Shown here: positions 23,880-35,759 of the stretch, piece after piece
Numbering within the stretch: the first letter of the stretch is position 1
Layout: every line of letters begins with the position of its first letter
Assembly (NCBI GenBank): GCA_021397835.1
Contig: JAJFZO010000191.1
Span: 4,593,001-4,657,000, forward strand
Length of the DNA: 64,000 bases
Source: Moringa oleifera
Lineage: Eukaryota; Streptophyta; Magnoliopsida; Brassicales; Moringaceae
Reading direction: 5' to 3'
Notes under the pieces: model-generated
Database searches by the model: none
Told to the model about the DNA's origin: nothing
The model's input: the letters and a program-made list of their open reading frames with translations, nothing else
Position numbers and translations under genes: made by a program

Positions 23880-24695
23880 TATCGAATTTGAGCAAACCCT
23901 TGCAAATCTTAATTCTTAATGAAAATCAAAAATTCGCGATGTTCTCGTTCATTATTTATTGGTCAAAACTAACATTGAGGTGATCGCACTTCGATTCAAA
24001 CCTGTAACTAAATCCTAACATTTAAAATTTGAACCATCCCCAAATCACTTTAAACATGATTTAATTATGATTCATACAAATTTTGAATCGAAACTAAAAT
24101 GATTCAAATTCGATTCTTAATTAAATTAATTAAAAATATATAACATAATTTTATTTAAAAATTTTATAAAAATTTATTTTTAAAATTTTATAAAATAATT
24201 TAATTTAAAAAATATATTTTTAATAAAAATATGATCATTTTATTTTATTAAAAATTATTAAATTTTTTTATTAAAATATAAAATACTCTGATTAAAGAAA
24301 AACTTAATCTAAATTTAAAATCAAATTTAAACTCACTTTAAACTTGAACCGAATTTATATTTAAATCACTTATGAATCAAAACTTGAACCAACAATTCGA
24401 AATCGAAATTAAACTTTAATCAAAATCAAAATTTAACAATTCAATTTTTGATTTATTTGATCAATGAACCTTGAACCAACCATTTAAAACTAAAAACAAA
24501 TCAAACCCTAACCGTAACTACCCTAACTACAAATTAGTTCAAACAAAGCATATAATGTGCAAATAGTCCAAACAAAGCATATAATGTTACCCCATTCTGT
24601 TTTTCAAAAACACATACTGTGCATTTAGTTAGGCAATTTTGGTTACAAAGTTGTAGACTTGGCTACAGCACTCTAGTTATTGGTCTTAGTTTCCA
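23880..24695 (+). repeat. 3' LTR remnant of the copia element, interrupted
   Basis: The same blocks occur in the same order as in the 5' LTR, but the copy is about 500 bases longer. A foreign AT-rich segment separates the blocks at 23976 and 24530. A 31-base step duplication of CCAAACAAAGCATATAATGT-like sequence lies at about 24537-24587. A purine-rich stretch upstream (about 23785-23803) may be the polypurine tract. Confidence 0.7.
23974..24527. mobile_element. Insertion inside the 3' LTR
   Basis: About 554 bases are present in the 3' LTR and absent at the matching point of the 5' LTR. CTAAC occurs at both edges (23969-23973 and 24523-24527), so a 5-base target-site duplication is possible. 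The insert is AT-rich with repeated GAATCAAA/GAACC-like words and no reading frame. The element type is unknown. Confidence 0.5.
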
Positions 24696-25331
24696 CAGAA
24701 TTCAGTCAGAGAACATTTGAATTTTCCCTGACAATTAGCAGTTATTGGAACCTGGATTGACTTATTGAACTGTGCAAGATAGAATCACTAGAATCATGTC
24801 AAGTAAGATCTACTCTAAAGTTTCAATTACTGGAGTTCTGTACATCAATTAGCAAGCTGATACAAATTCTTTCTTAGGCTTAAATTCCTGGAAAGAAGAT
24901 ACATTATCCTCTCCCACCAATTCAATTTACCAATAAGCTAGACTAAATCCTTCCCCTGAAGAAACCAGCCTGTAAGAACCTAGGGATCTATATAATATCT
25001 TCGTGCTTCAGAGGACACTATTTCATACAATGCATTATACACTCTGCTAAGGTACCTCAGCAAAAGAACACTAACCAAAATATGAATATGGGGGTCTTTC
25101 CAGCCCTTAAAGGGCTCTGAAACCTATCAGTTCCCTTCCATCAAGCCAATTTGCATCTAGCAGCTCCAACCAATATGAAGATCTGTCATACCAGTAACCC
25201 CTTTACTGCTCCTGATGTCAGAACAGAAAATACATCAAAAAATTAGTAATTTGATGCCACTGATCATGAACTCCTTAATAAGGTGTAATTCACAAACCCA
25301 TTCTGAATGCCAAAAAACACTGTACAGTACG
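24696..25331. other. GNOM 3' flank
   Basis: Mixed-composition DNA between the copia element and the GNOM stop codon. It should contain the GNOM 3' untranslated region on the minus strand. No other gene was seen. Confidence 0.6.
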
Positions 25332-28300
25332 TTAACCTGCTGCACCAGCTCCTTCAGATGCCACTGCTTCATTTGAAGGGGCAGAAACTGTTCCATCAGA
25401 CACCAACCCTCCACCCGTTTCAGCCTGCTTAAGCTGCAAGTGCCCTAGGTCTTGATCAGGGAACACCTCAACTTGCAAAGATGGAGCAATGTTATTCACA
25501 TGAAGCCATGTCAGCTCCCACAAGCTATCTCCACCTAAGGCACTTCTCTGCACAAGCACACCCCTCGTCTTCATCACAAGTAAGATACCCTTGAGAAGCT
25601 CAGGCACTGTTTCCTGAAGCTTCTCACTTTTCTTACCTCTCACTTTTACCTTCATGTATTTTTCCATTCGGCTGAGAACACCCAGCCATAGCTTGCAGAA
25701 TGTTGTTAACTGGGAGAGGTCATTGAGTAACTGTAAAAACACTTTTGACAGTAGCTTCACTGCAAGAATAAGGGAGCCTTCCATGTTTCGGTAGTCCTTT
25801 TGGGAGTGGCCCTGAGCAATTTCAAGCAGGTCATCAAGCATCGTGAAGATAACAAGATCAAAACATTGCAGCCACAAACCATGAGCAAGTTGGATCCCGT
25901 CAATTCCTGCCAAGCACTTCTGTAATGACAGAACAGCATGGTTCCTGACATCCTCCCTCTGATCCAAACAAACTTTTCTCAATCCCTGCACAAGCCTCAG
26001 CCACATCTCGCCGATATCCTGGGACATTTTTGCAGCTTCCTCCTCCCCCATTGCTTCCTTGGTATCACGGGCCCACCTTTCCAAACAGTCAACAGAACCT
26101 GCCATAAGGTCCAGTGCACGAACCGAACGTTCCGCTTGTCCAACACGGGACTCGGCAAACTGCCTTGCAGCATCTGCACAGAGAATATAATTGGCAGGTA
26201 ACAAGTGAGCTCCATCTGACATGATGAACAATAGAGCATCAAATCCTGCCTCAGAAGCTTCTGGGTGCCGGGCAGTGATTGAAAGTAGGGATGTGATTGT
26301 CCTCCACCCCATCTGGGACTTGATATGAGAAGCATTTGCTTTGACTAGGCGACTTACTTCCAGAGTAATTTGTTCACAGTATGCATCAGCAACACGAGCA
26401 TCAAGTTTCAATACAAGCTGTAGTGACCTCAAAAGTTCATCAGCCAGGTTTTCTTTATACGGAAGCAACCGTTGGCAAATCCGCAAGAGACCAAAAACAG
26501 CCTTCTCTACCAAGGCACAAGGCATCATAGTTGACTGAACAATATTAGCTATATGCTCATAAACACCCTGCCATAGAAGCACAATCCTATCCCGGTTGTT
26601 CAGAGTAATCGCAATAAGCAGCTCCAGACAGAAAACTGCAGTATCTTCATCCTCAGGGGAGCTGCTCCCTTTCTGAGGTCGCCCTGCAGCCCAAATGAGT
26701 GCACGTGCAAGCTGCAATAAAGATTCAGCTTGCAGAAACTTACTCTCTGTAAATATGCTGTCAATGTGGCATTTTTGAATTGTCTGAAGAGTGCGTTGAT
26801 GGGCAGCAAGTTGTTGTTCTGTAGGTTGAGATCTCGGCTCCTCAGTGTCAAGTGATAGGAGCTGACTGAACCGGCCCATCAATCCAGAAGATCTCCTTGG
26901 AGTTCCCATTGATGGCATATGAGCTGCAGACAAAGAATTTGTAATAGGCTTCCCATGTCCAGGCTCAGCAGAGAGCTCAGATTCATCAGCAGCATCACTG
27001 GCCACACGAGCTGGAAGAAGACCAAGCTTGTGCAACCGTAAGATACAGTCCAGGATATTTCTCCAACCTGTGCGAATATAATCACCATATCGATTGGCAA
27101 TTGTAAAGACAGTGACGGTTGCCATCCTTGCTTTTGTATCATCACCAAAGGCTAGCACAGGTTCCTCAACGGATGATGGATTCAAAAGGGTTGTGAACTT
27201 ACAGAGGGAAACTACCAGATCATCCAATACATCTTCAAGGTGATGGCAAGCTGAAATTTTTGCAACAGCTAAGAATCCATCAATACATGTCTGGTAAACA
27301 TCTTCATGCTCCGCATGATCAAAAACAACAGAGATAGCTGCAATTGTTGGACCTGACATGATAGCAAACATATCATGGTCAAGGTAGGCTCTAGAATTGG
27401 CTACGATGTATGGAGCAGTTTTCTTAGATTTGTGCATCAGATCAATCCATCGACTAGGGGTCATTTCAGGGAAACCAGCACCTTGCTCTGGAGTTGTGCG
27501 GATCTCATTCTTGCAAATTGAGTGGTAAAGTTCTGACAGGAATTCTCGAGGTAGATCACTACCTCCGTTGATGTGCCTATTATTCCGGATGAAATCCTCT
27601 TCTGTCATCTTTTTCTTCACTTGTACATTGTGCTGATCAGTGTTGAGCATGATGAGTGAATAGGATAACAAAAGAGCAGCATCCTTGTTAGCTAGAATCT
27701 GAGGTGATTGCTCATAGTACCTTTCAGAGAATGCCTCAAGCACTCTCTGTATCTTTTGTGATTCACCAGGCAAACGGAAGGTTTCCAAGAATAGGCGGAG
27801 TGCAGTATCAAGATTCATATCTTGGAAATCAAAAGTCCCAGCAAATTCATGAAGAACCTGAACACAGAATTCATCATGATTTCCCAGAAAATCACCAACG
27901 AGGTTCTTATCTAAGCCAGCAGTGAATCTGAAAAAGCAAGCCACGCTTTGGGGATCGAGTTTGTCAGGCAATAGATGTGTTCCTTGGAGAAACTCTAACC
28001 CTTTCTTTGGGTCACGGTTAAAGTGATCAGCTCCAATCATTAACCTTCTCTTGATGTATTTCCTCCGACGAACAAATGGAACCCAATAATGAGCATCACT
28101 ATAGTTATCACACTTCACCATCCAGAATGGAGTATACTCCTCGAGATTAACTGGTGCTTGCTCTAAGCTGACAGATCCATTGCCTATCCTCTCAGCCATG
28201 CCCTGAATAACAGCAATTAGACCATCCAAAGCAAGTATGTGCATTGCAGACAAAGGACAGTTCACTGGAAATGCACTCTTTGACAACAGATTAGCCAGGT

Positions 28301-30320
28301 CTTCAAACACATTACTGCAAGTTATGTCGCAATCTAAGTTAGCATACATCTCCACCATAAATGTTTTCTGCCTGCAGAAGTCGACAAGAGCTTCCATCGC
28401 AACCTCTTGCTGCTGATATGAAGCCCCATATCTGCCTTGTGCAAGCCTCAAAATTACACATGCAAAGAATGCCTCAAGCTGTAATTTAAGTTCAGTACGT
28501 AGATGGTGATACAGATTCAGAACAATGCTACACACCATTGAAAGAATAAGTGGGCTCATTGACAAGCCAAATTGCATCAAATTACGAAATAATTCATCCT
28601 GAATTAAACTCAGTAACCTTGGGTGATGCCTAATGGATGGCCCACCCAACTCTATGGCTGAGTTAATTAAGCCCAAGGCAAAAAGAGGAACATCTTCATC
28701 AAATGCTATAGTATTTGATTGGGGACCCATTCCCATATGCTCAACCACATTTAACAAAGAACACAAAAAGTGAAATATCTCCACCATGCAAGGGACCCCA
28801 TAGGGCTCTGTCATGAGATGCAAATCATACGGAACAGCATCCTGTCCATTTCCTGTCCCAATCTTACCATCCTCCATCATAGCAGTTCCCCGATCCATTG
28901 AAGTATTGGATGCGAAACTTGCAGAGGAATGCTGACCATCATATTCAGAATTAGCGTTACCATTCTCCTTCGGCTTACTCCCAAAAGCATAATCATTATC
29001 TAGCCCACCAACCTGAACAAGAAAGAACACTTCTTATATATGCACAGATGAGAAGACTTGAGACACTTCAGTTTTGAGACTAGACGAGGTTAACACACAA
29101 ATGCATCATTTCACGCTGTTTTATCAGTAAGTTATCCATGCATGTGGTTTTTCACCCATTGAAAACCTTAGTTTTGTTAGTTATCTAAAGAATACAATTC
29201 AAATAATTGTCAAATAACAACACCGGATGCAAACTAATATCCTATGCATTGTATCCACACCTCCATTCACTTGCCAAGTAGACAAGAGAGGGAAATGAAA
29301 TCAGAAACAATACATGTTCTATGGTTATATCAAGAAGTATAAGAAACTGAGCAAATTAAAATAGAAAGCTCTCCCTTCAAATTCTGAACATGCTAAGCCA
29401 GGGTTGGAACTAAATCAAACATACTAATCAAATCAATCACCATAATCAATCAAAAGTCAAGAAACAATCTATTTGTCATTTTAATTTACCTCCACTTTAA
29501 TTTCTTTTCTCCTGCTCACAAGCACATTGATAAAAGGCAGTGAAACCACACATGTTGTCAACAAGAAGAGAAAATGCAGTTATACCTCTTGCTTGACAGC
29601 ACCAGCTCTATTGACCAATGCATGCTCTGTATTATCCATATTGCAGAGGTGGGAAAAGATACACCTAATGAGTTCATGCATTGTATGGCGAGCTACACGC
29701 TGCAATAACTCACCTTTGCTTCCTGCCTGATGGACTATACGGAAACAAGTGTTTACTAAGGTGCAGACATGCTGGTTACTCAGCATAACTGATGCTTTAC
29801 TTTTCATACAAGCCAGTAGAACCTGAAGTATCTTCATCAGCACCACTTCTTCTGATGCAGGATCTGTCACCTCAAATCGACAGCTAGTCACAGCATCAAC
29901 TAACAAGTGCATAGCATCTTCAACGTTAACAGTATTTTGATCAATCACATCAAGAGTCAAAATTTTGTAAACAGATGATAAAGCAACACCAGTGATAGGT
30001 GCACCAGTTTCATCTGATCGAATTACATCAAGAAAAGGCTGGAGATACAAGGTTGGATTGATAGTATGCCACTGATGCTGCCACGAGAAAACTTGTTTCC
30101 GTAATGCCTTCAAAGACTGAATCAAAGAGTGCTCTAACTGATCATCACCTGACATGTAACGACCACCCCATCTCACATTTCTCCTCATGACTGCCAATAC
30201 AGCACCTACTTCTGTATTGATCATGCATGCTAAAGTAGCTTTGTTAGAGTAAGTATCGTCAAAGTCCTCAGGCTCTTCCTCAATTGCCTTGATTCCAGGC
30301 TGCAACTTTAGACGCCCCAT
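25332..30320 (-). CDS. GN: GNOM (EMB30) ARF guanine-nucleotide exchange factor
   Basis: Two coding exons, 30320-29586 and 29012-25332, join in phase 0 to 1471 aa (Arabidopsis GNOM 1451). GNOM is a large brefeldin-type GEF that loads GTP on ARF1 GTPases. It is needed for recycling and polar placement of PIN auxin carriers and for embryo axis formation. The N-terminal DCB domain fills exon 1 (starts MGRLKLQPGIKAIEEEPED). The HUS box follows at about 470-482 (NLDCDITCSNVFE). The Sec7 domain spans about 585-770, with the catalytic glutamate finger at E662 in FRLPGESQKIQ, equivalent to Arabidopsis E658. The HDS regions run to the C-terminus. The single intron after the DCB domain and the strong N-terminal match separate it from the GNL1/GNL2 paralogues. 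No break or lost key residue was seen. Confidence 0.97.
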
Positions 30321-31851
30321 CTCTACACAATATTCTTTTGAATAGAGCCTAAGGTCCTTCTATATTTAAGAACTGCTACCCAGCAGGGGTAGATGGACCT
30401 GGCTGGAGCATAACCTTAACAGTTGGAAAACAAACATAATGAATACCCACTTTGCAAATAGCAACAACATATAGAAGCTCAACAGACAACACATGAAAAC
30501 CAGAAAAAATATCAAAAACAGGCAATTTCTACAGATTATGCACTGGCAACTAAGCATTGATGTATAACATCACTATTCTTGAGGTATCTCTCTTTTCAAA
30601 ATAAATAACTATGTGGTTGAGATATTCACGAAGCATAATTAAGTCAGTAAGAGTTGTAAATCAAAAAAAAAAAAAAAAGAAAAGAAAACACCACAAATAC
30701 AGAGTAGTAAAAACAATTATCTTCATGCCCCCACTATAAGATCCCAACACCACATCATTACACTAATTGCCACTAATACCTTTCAACGCAAATAAACTCA
30801 TCCAGCACCAGCAGTGCCAAAACAACCACTTCCACCACTATCGCTATCTGTTTCCATCATGTCCAATACTGACATGAGGCATGTCACAAGAAACCCGAAT
30901 AAAATCATCCAGTTCTAAATATGTGCTCAAAAGATCCGTGGAGCCCTTAAAGAAGCCATGCTAGGGTTCTACCACCAGTATTTAAATCCACCTAGGTTCT
31001 CCAGAACATCCCCAGACAACATGAAAATGTACTAGGTCCAAAAGGCTTATATCTCATTCTAAAAGAGACACTCAAAATCACCAAAGGAATACGAGCTAGG
31101 TTACCACAATGAAGTTGGGCAGAGCACATTCCACATTTTCATCCCATGCTATACTTCATTAACCTTTAAACAAGAACTGTTACAAATCAAAACTTAGTTG
31201 AGTTTAAGCTCATGCCAAGGCAAGAAGTCAAATAACACAATTTAAATTTGCATAAGTAGGTTATTCCAGTAGATCACCCAAACAAAAACTTGAAGTTAAG
31301 CACCACAAAATGGGAAAACATAAGGTTAAAAAAAAAAAGAATAATTGACAACCAATTAAGAGATCTAGCTCTACCACACAATCCAAATATTGAACCGACT
31401 TCAAAACCAGATAAAACGAGAATATACACAAGATCACATCATTCTTAACTGATAAACTTACGCAGATCTAATCTCCCATTTATTAGCTACAGAAATGTAG
31501 GAAAAAAGGAAACAACTGAGATGTTGGATGCACTCATAGAATTAAACCCGTGCAACTTTTGACTTAGTTCAGGTCAGAAAACAGAAACGTAAAAATCGCC
31601 AGAATCAAAATATTGTTCTTTTCTTCTGTTAAATTTTCTGGGAAACAAACGGGCTGTTCAATGTTAAGTGCAATAATTGAGACGCAAGAATGAAAAGTTC
31701 AAAAAAGGAAAGAGAAAAAGGAAGTGAACAACCTAGCGCATTAACTACAAAAACGAAATTAAGAGAGAATTGTGAAGATGGGATCGAGAGTAGGTGCTTA
31801 GCAAACCTTTGTGGATTTAGAGAGTGAGATCTGTCCAGAAACTTTCCGAGC

Positions 31852-31880
<29 letters not shown>
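30321..31880 (-). promoter_or_regulatory. GNOM 5' leader with a probable leader intron
   Basis: On the minus strand an acceptor-like TTGTGTAG sits 2 bases before the GNOM ATG. A donor-like AAAG-GTTTGC lies at about 31805, just downstream (in the sense direction) of a CT tract (plus-strand GA 31853-31880). A roughly 1.5 kb leader intron with the CT tract in the first, non-coding exon is the simplest reading. This is inferred; transcript data would be needed. The intervening DNA holds no other gene. Confidence 0.5.
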
Positions 31881-31882
<2 letters not shown>

Positions 31883-34560
31883 GTCTGAGCGAGGAAAAGC
31901 TAAAAGGAGCTTCGGGCCACGGAGCAGAGGAAAATTGAACGCAGGATAGGAATTTACAAAAAGACCCCTCAACTAATTTGATTCATAAAGACCCTGAAAA
32001 AATTGTCTACGCCCAAGAAGCTGGGTCTTGAAGTTTTGGATTTTATAGATATTCCCTGAAAAATGTAGATATTCGCAATCCGTACGTCACATTACTTGAA
32101 GGCTCGTTGATTTGATTTTTTATATTTTAATATTTTATTAATAATAATTTTATTTTTAATATAAAATTTATTTAATATATTTTTATTTTTAATAAATTTT
32201 AAAATAAAATTATTATATTTATACAAATCTTGACACTTAATTTTATTTAAAATAAGTATTAACATGAGGATTAAAATAATATCTTGATATTTATTTTTTT
32301 ATTAATTAAAACTAAAATATTATCTTTATATTTATTCTTTCTATTGAGTATGTTAATTAAGAGAAACTCAAATCTTTTACCCATTCAATGTTTCTTATTC
32401 AACCATTTTAAAACCTTAATCCTAGATAATATTTCAGTGGCTAACATGGCTGCACCCTTCACCGATTTTCGGGCATCCATAAAAACCCAGACAATACGTC
32501 TATCTGCGGCAACGATGAAAGAGTCCAGTGTATGCAGGTACACATACTCGTCATCACTGTTTTGGCATTTTACATATTTTATGTTCTTAAAGATCCAAGA
32601 AGAAGCTCATAATTTGCTGGATATTACAAAAATGGTGTTTGAGTTCAGTATAGCCTCTAATCAGGAAGAAGAAGTTCAAGACATTCTTCCACCTTCCACC
32701 TTCGTCTCAAGAGTTCTTGGGTAAAGAAGTAGACTACCTTATTAGGAATAAATGGATTCTTTGCTTAGAATTCGAGCTGGAGGTCTTCTTCAAGCTCTAC
32801 ATTACTTCATTCTCTTTGATTTAGCTTTTGATTTGATAAATTTATATTTTAATTTGAAATATTATAATATTTTTTTCTTTCTTTTAAACTTTCCTAATTG
32901 TCAATCTCTAAAAGGGAAAAAAAAAAGTGACCCAAATAAAAAAAAAATGCCATCTTTACTTTAGGTCCTTAGGAGTAAAGAATAGAGAAATAATGTAAAA
33001 TTTGGGTTTAAAAATTTGCAAATCTCCACACATCTTTTGATTTCTCTCTCTACAACAACCAAGAGAGGGAGGGAGAATGAACCATCTTTATCTGTCTACT
33101 TTTTGAATGTTCATGGAGCATAGCCTAATTTTAAGATCTATTAGCTTTTGAAAATGCATAATGGAATTCAAAAAAAAAAAAAAATACAGATCAATGACGA
33201 GTTTTTTGATCTCATTTTAAAAAAGAAAAGAAGAATAAATTAAAAAATTGAAAATTAATCGCGAATGAAACAATTTTGTAAATTTATCAAGCAGAATGCT
33301 TCTTGATTTGCTCCTTTTAATGTCAATAGGATTTAAATTAGATAAATAAATCTAAAAATTCATGTTTATATAATTTGAAGTATTAAGTTTCGTAATTAAA
33401 ATATTAAAATAAAATTTATTTTAATCGATAAATAAACTTTAAAGTTTGTACAGTTAATATTGAGTATAAAAATTTTATAAAAATCTTTACTTTAAAATTT
33501 TAATCTATTAATTATGTTATATTTATTTTTAATCATATTAATTATAAAAAATTAAAATTACTTTTAAAACAAAGATAAAACATTTAAATTAATCATATAT
33601 TTTTTTTAATTTAACCGTATTATTTTTATTCAATTATATCTTCAAATTTTTAATTTAGTATGATTTCAATTCTGGTTAAAACGTCCAGTAGAAATGATCC
33701 ATCAACTCAAGGATACTACTGTCATGCCACTCTTTTTCCCGCATGCATACTCAAATCTCCTTCAAACTTTCACTCCCAACGACAGGCCATTCTGGATAAG
33801 GTCATTTAGGCAGTCGCTTAGGCCCTATTTTTAAGTGGGTTTTGTTTTAATTTTTAATAATTTTTAAATAAATAAATATTTTTTAAAATTTTATTTATTT
33901 TGAACTTAAAAATTTATAATAAAAAGTTTATAATTTTTTGTTTTCGTATTTTTTATTTAATTCTAATAATATTTTAGTTTTTTTATCATTTAAAAGTTAA
34001 TATTTTTATTGATTTCTCATATTTTCATAAAACTTTTACAATTAATTGCAAGATAATTTTTGAAAAAATTAATTTTTTATTATTTTAAATTAAAATTTTA
34101 GTTATTTTTTATTTATATACTCATTTTAATTCTCTGCATATTTTCATATGATTTTAAATTTTTTATTATTTTTAATGATAATGATTTAGAAACAGTAGCA
34201 TTATAATTTTGAAAAAATTTGAAAACCAGATATACTACAATATATTAGTAGTATAAATATATTTAATGAATTAAATTTTTTAAAAAATTATAAACAAAAA
34301 TAAAAACATTATTTATAATATTGAATTTTATGAAAATAATTATTTTTAAATACATATTACTTACAAAATATTATTAAGAGTAGATGTATTAATTTTTTAA
34401 AATTAAAATTAACAAAAGTTTAGTTATGTTCCATTATATAACAAAATAATCATCACCATATAAATAATAAGATGTTTATTGTTAAAAATAAAATATAAAT
34501 ATTTAATTAATAAACATATTTTTAAAAGTAAAAATTAAAAATAATTAAGGGGCCACAGGT
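31881..34560. other. Intergenic DNA, mostly AT-rich
   Basis: The first ~100 bases next to the GA tract are probably GNOM promoter. At 32284-32724 and 32752-32964 there are short open frames with no recognisable product; 32440-32720 is less AT-rich than its surroundings and could be a gene relic. The rest to 34560 is very AT-rich repeat DNA. Confidence 0.5.
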
Positions 34561-35535
34561 AAAGCCGCCCCTGCTCCCAACTGAACCCACTGGCCCTCGC
34601 CCTTCAAGCTTTATGAGCACAGACACGCATGAGGAAGCTGGAAATCAAACTCTGACTCACCACGTTTCGTAGCTCCCCGTGTCGATATTCACCTCACTAA
34701 ACCCAGTGGGTCGAATCATCGATTCGTAGCTCGATGGTGTCTCTGGAGGCCGAGTCACTGTTCTGCCTGAATTCCGAAAACGTGTCACCTTCTTCTCCGA
34801 CTGTGTCAGAGGAGGAGAATGCGATTGTAAATAAAGAGTGTTCACTTGCACCCGTCGTCATTGAATACGCCGAGAAGGATAGAGCCGCCAGAGCTGTTGA
34901 CTCTGTTTCCATGGAGCTCGACGAGAGAGAAAACTCGGGATTGATTAGGAAAAAAAAACGATGGATACAATAAGATTCCACTCTTGTCGGTTTTCCTTCT
35001 TTTGTCTATATATTTCTGGGTAATCTTTTCGAAGCGGCCATGGTTGTTCCTATGTGAAGAAGATGTTCGACTCCTTGGCTTGCTCTCCATCGTCATCTTC
35101 TTCTTGTTCTTCTTCTCATAGATAGAAACAATCTGTTCTTTGTGACTTTTGATGCTAACGTGGAGTCAAGTAGAATACGCAAGGAACATAGAGTAGTGTC
35201 TTTCTCATTGCCCTGTTTCTTTATCAAGCCGTTTACCTAACGAGGGAGAGGAATGCCCTGTCTGGAAGATCGGATTCCTCACGCGACGCAGATCTCTGCC
35301 ATGAATGGACAGTGACGCCCTATTCCTCCTCGCCAGATGCTCATGAGGAGAAATCCGGTTTCGATTGCCATTGTCCCTGTTTACCACCTACAGTGTTTGT
35401 TGCTGGTATTAGCTCCATTCCATCAACAGTCACATCAAGTTTACCACTAATAGTAGTGCCAAAACACGATACTCTATTTTCTATTTTCTTGGACTCATTA
35501 AACCTTCAGCAGGTTCCACCTTAGGATTCTGCTCT
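34561..35535. other. GC-richer island of unknown nature (possible pseudogene)
   Basis: This stretch stands out in composition from the AT-rich DNA on both sides. It has exon-like open frames on the plus strand: 34734-34973 (79 aa, acidic and Ser-rich, ending in a basic KKKR stretch) and 35312-35524 (70 aa), shifted in frame and broken by stops. I recognise no domain. It could be a decayed gene, unspliced exons of a real small gene, or a captured fragment. Confidence 0.4.
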
Positions 35536-35631
35536 TTATGAACCTGGAAGGGACAGTAGTCTATTTTATTAACTTTTTCTTTTTCACTTTTCTTTCAGTG
35601 CTGTTGATTGTTTTTTTTTTTTTTTCAATAG

Positions 35632-35744
35632 ATAGTAAAATTACCGTCATAAATGGTGGACAGCAGTGGTTTGACGGTAATATCCCTGAGTTCGTTGTCA
35701 TTTTGAACCGGTGTTATAATCCAGTTGAAGTTGCGTCAAATTAA
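35632..35744 (+). other. Exon-like stretch after a polypyrimidine tract
   Basis: A T-rich tract ending in TCAATAG (35605-35631) resembles a splice acceptor. The frame after it reads DSKITVINGGQQWF, then IPEFVVILNRC, and stops at 35744. The pattern loosely resembles small secreted plant proteins of the TPD1-like group, but the match is too short to name it. It may be the last exon of a gene overlapping the island at 34.6-35.5 kb. Confidence 0.25.
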
Positions 35745-35759
35745 AGCTTCCAATTTATG

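Larger units (their letters stand above)
20860..24695 (+). mobile_element. Decayed Ty1/copia LTR retrotransposon
   Basis: Broken gag-pol segments appear in copia order on the plus strand. At about 21285 there is a gag-like start (HIKKFDCPNDFGLWKANM). At about 21850 a CCHC-knuckle remnant (KCYYCEKSGHIRAF) follows, and at about 22015 a protease-region KKWIPDSTYTYHICPK. A linker with FLDEKYYSFKS (about 22240) precedes an integrase-region KQQRLKFSTTREHNS (about 22515), and at about 23060-23220 comes RIFLGYPKGVNGYK with ISRDITFNKAF. Stops and frameshifts are frequent. A primer-binding-site-like TATCAAAACC (21189-21198) resembles the initiator-Met tRNA site used by copia elements. No intact RT/RNase H was found before the 3' LTR, so part of pol is missing. 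The element is not expressible. It lies between VTI12 and GNOM. Confidence 0.85.

Noticed and set aside
25757..28000. Other-frame open frames within GNOM exon 2
   Set aside because: They are shadows of a 1226-codon conserved exon.
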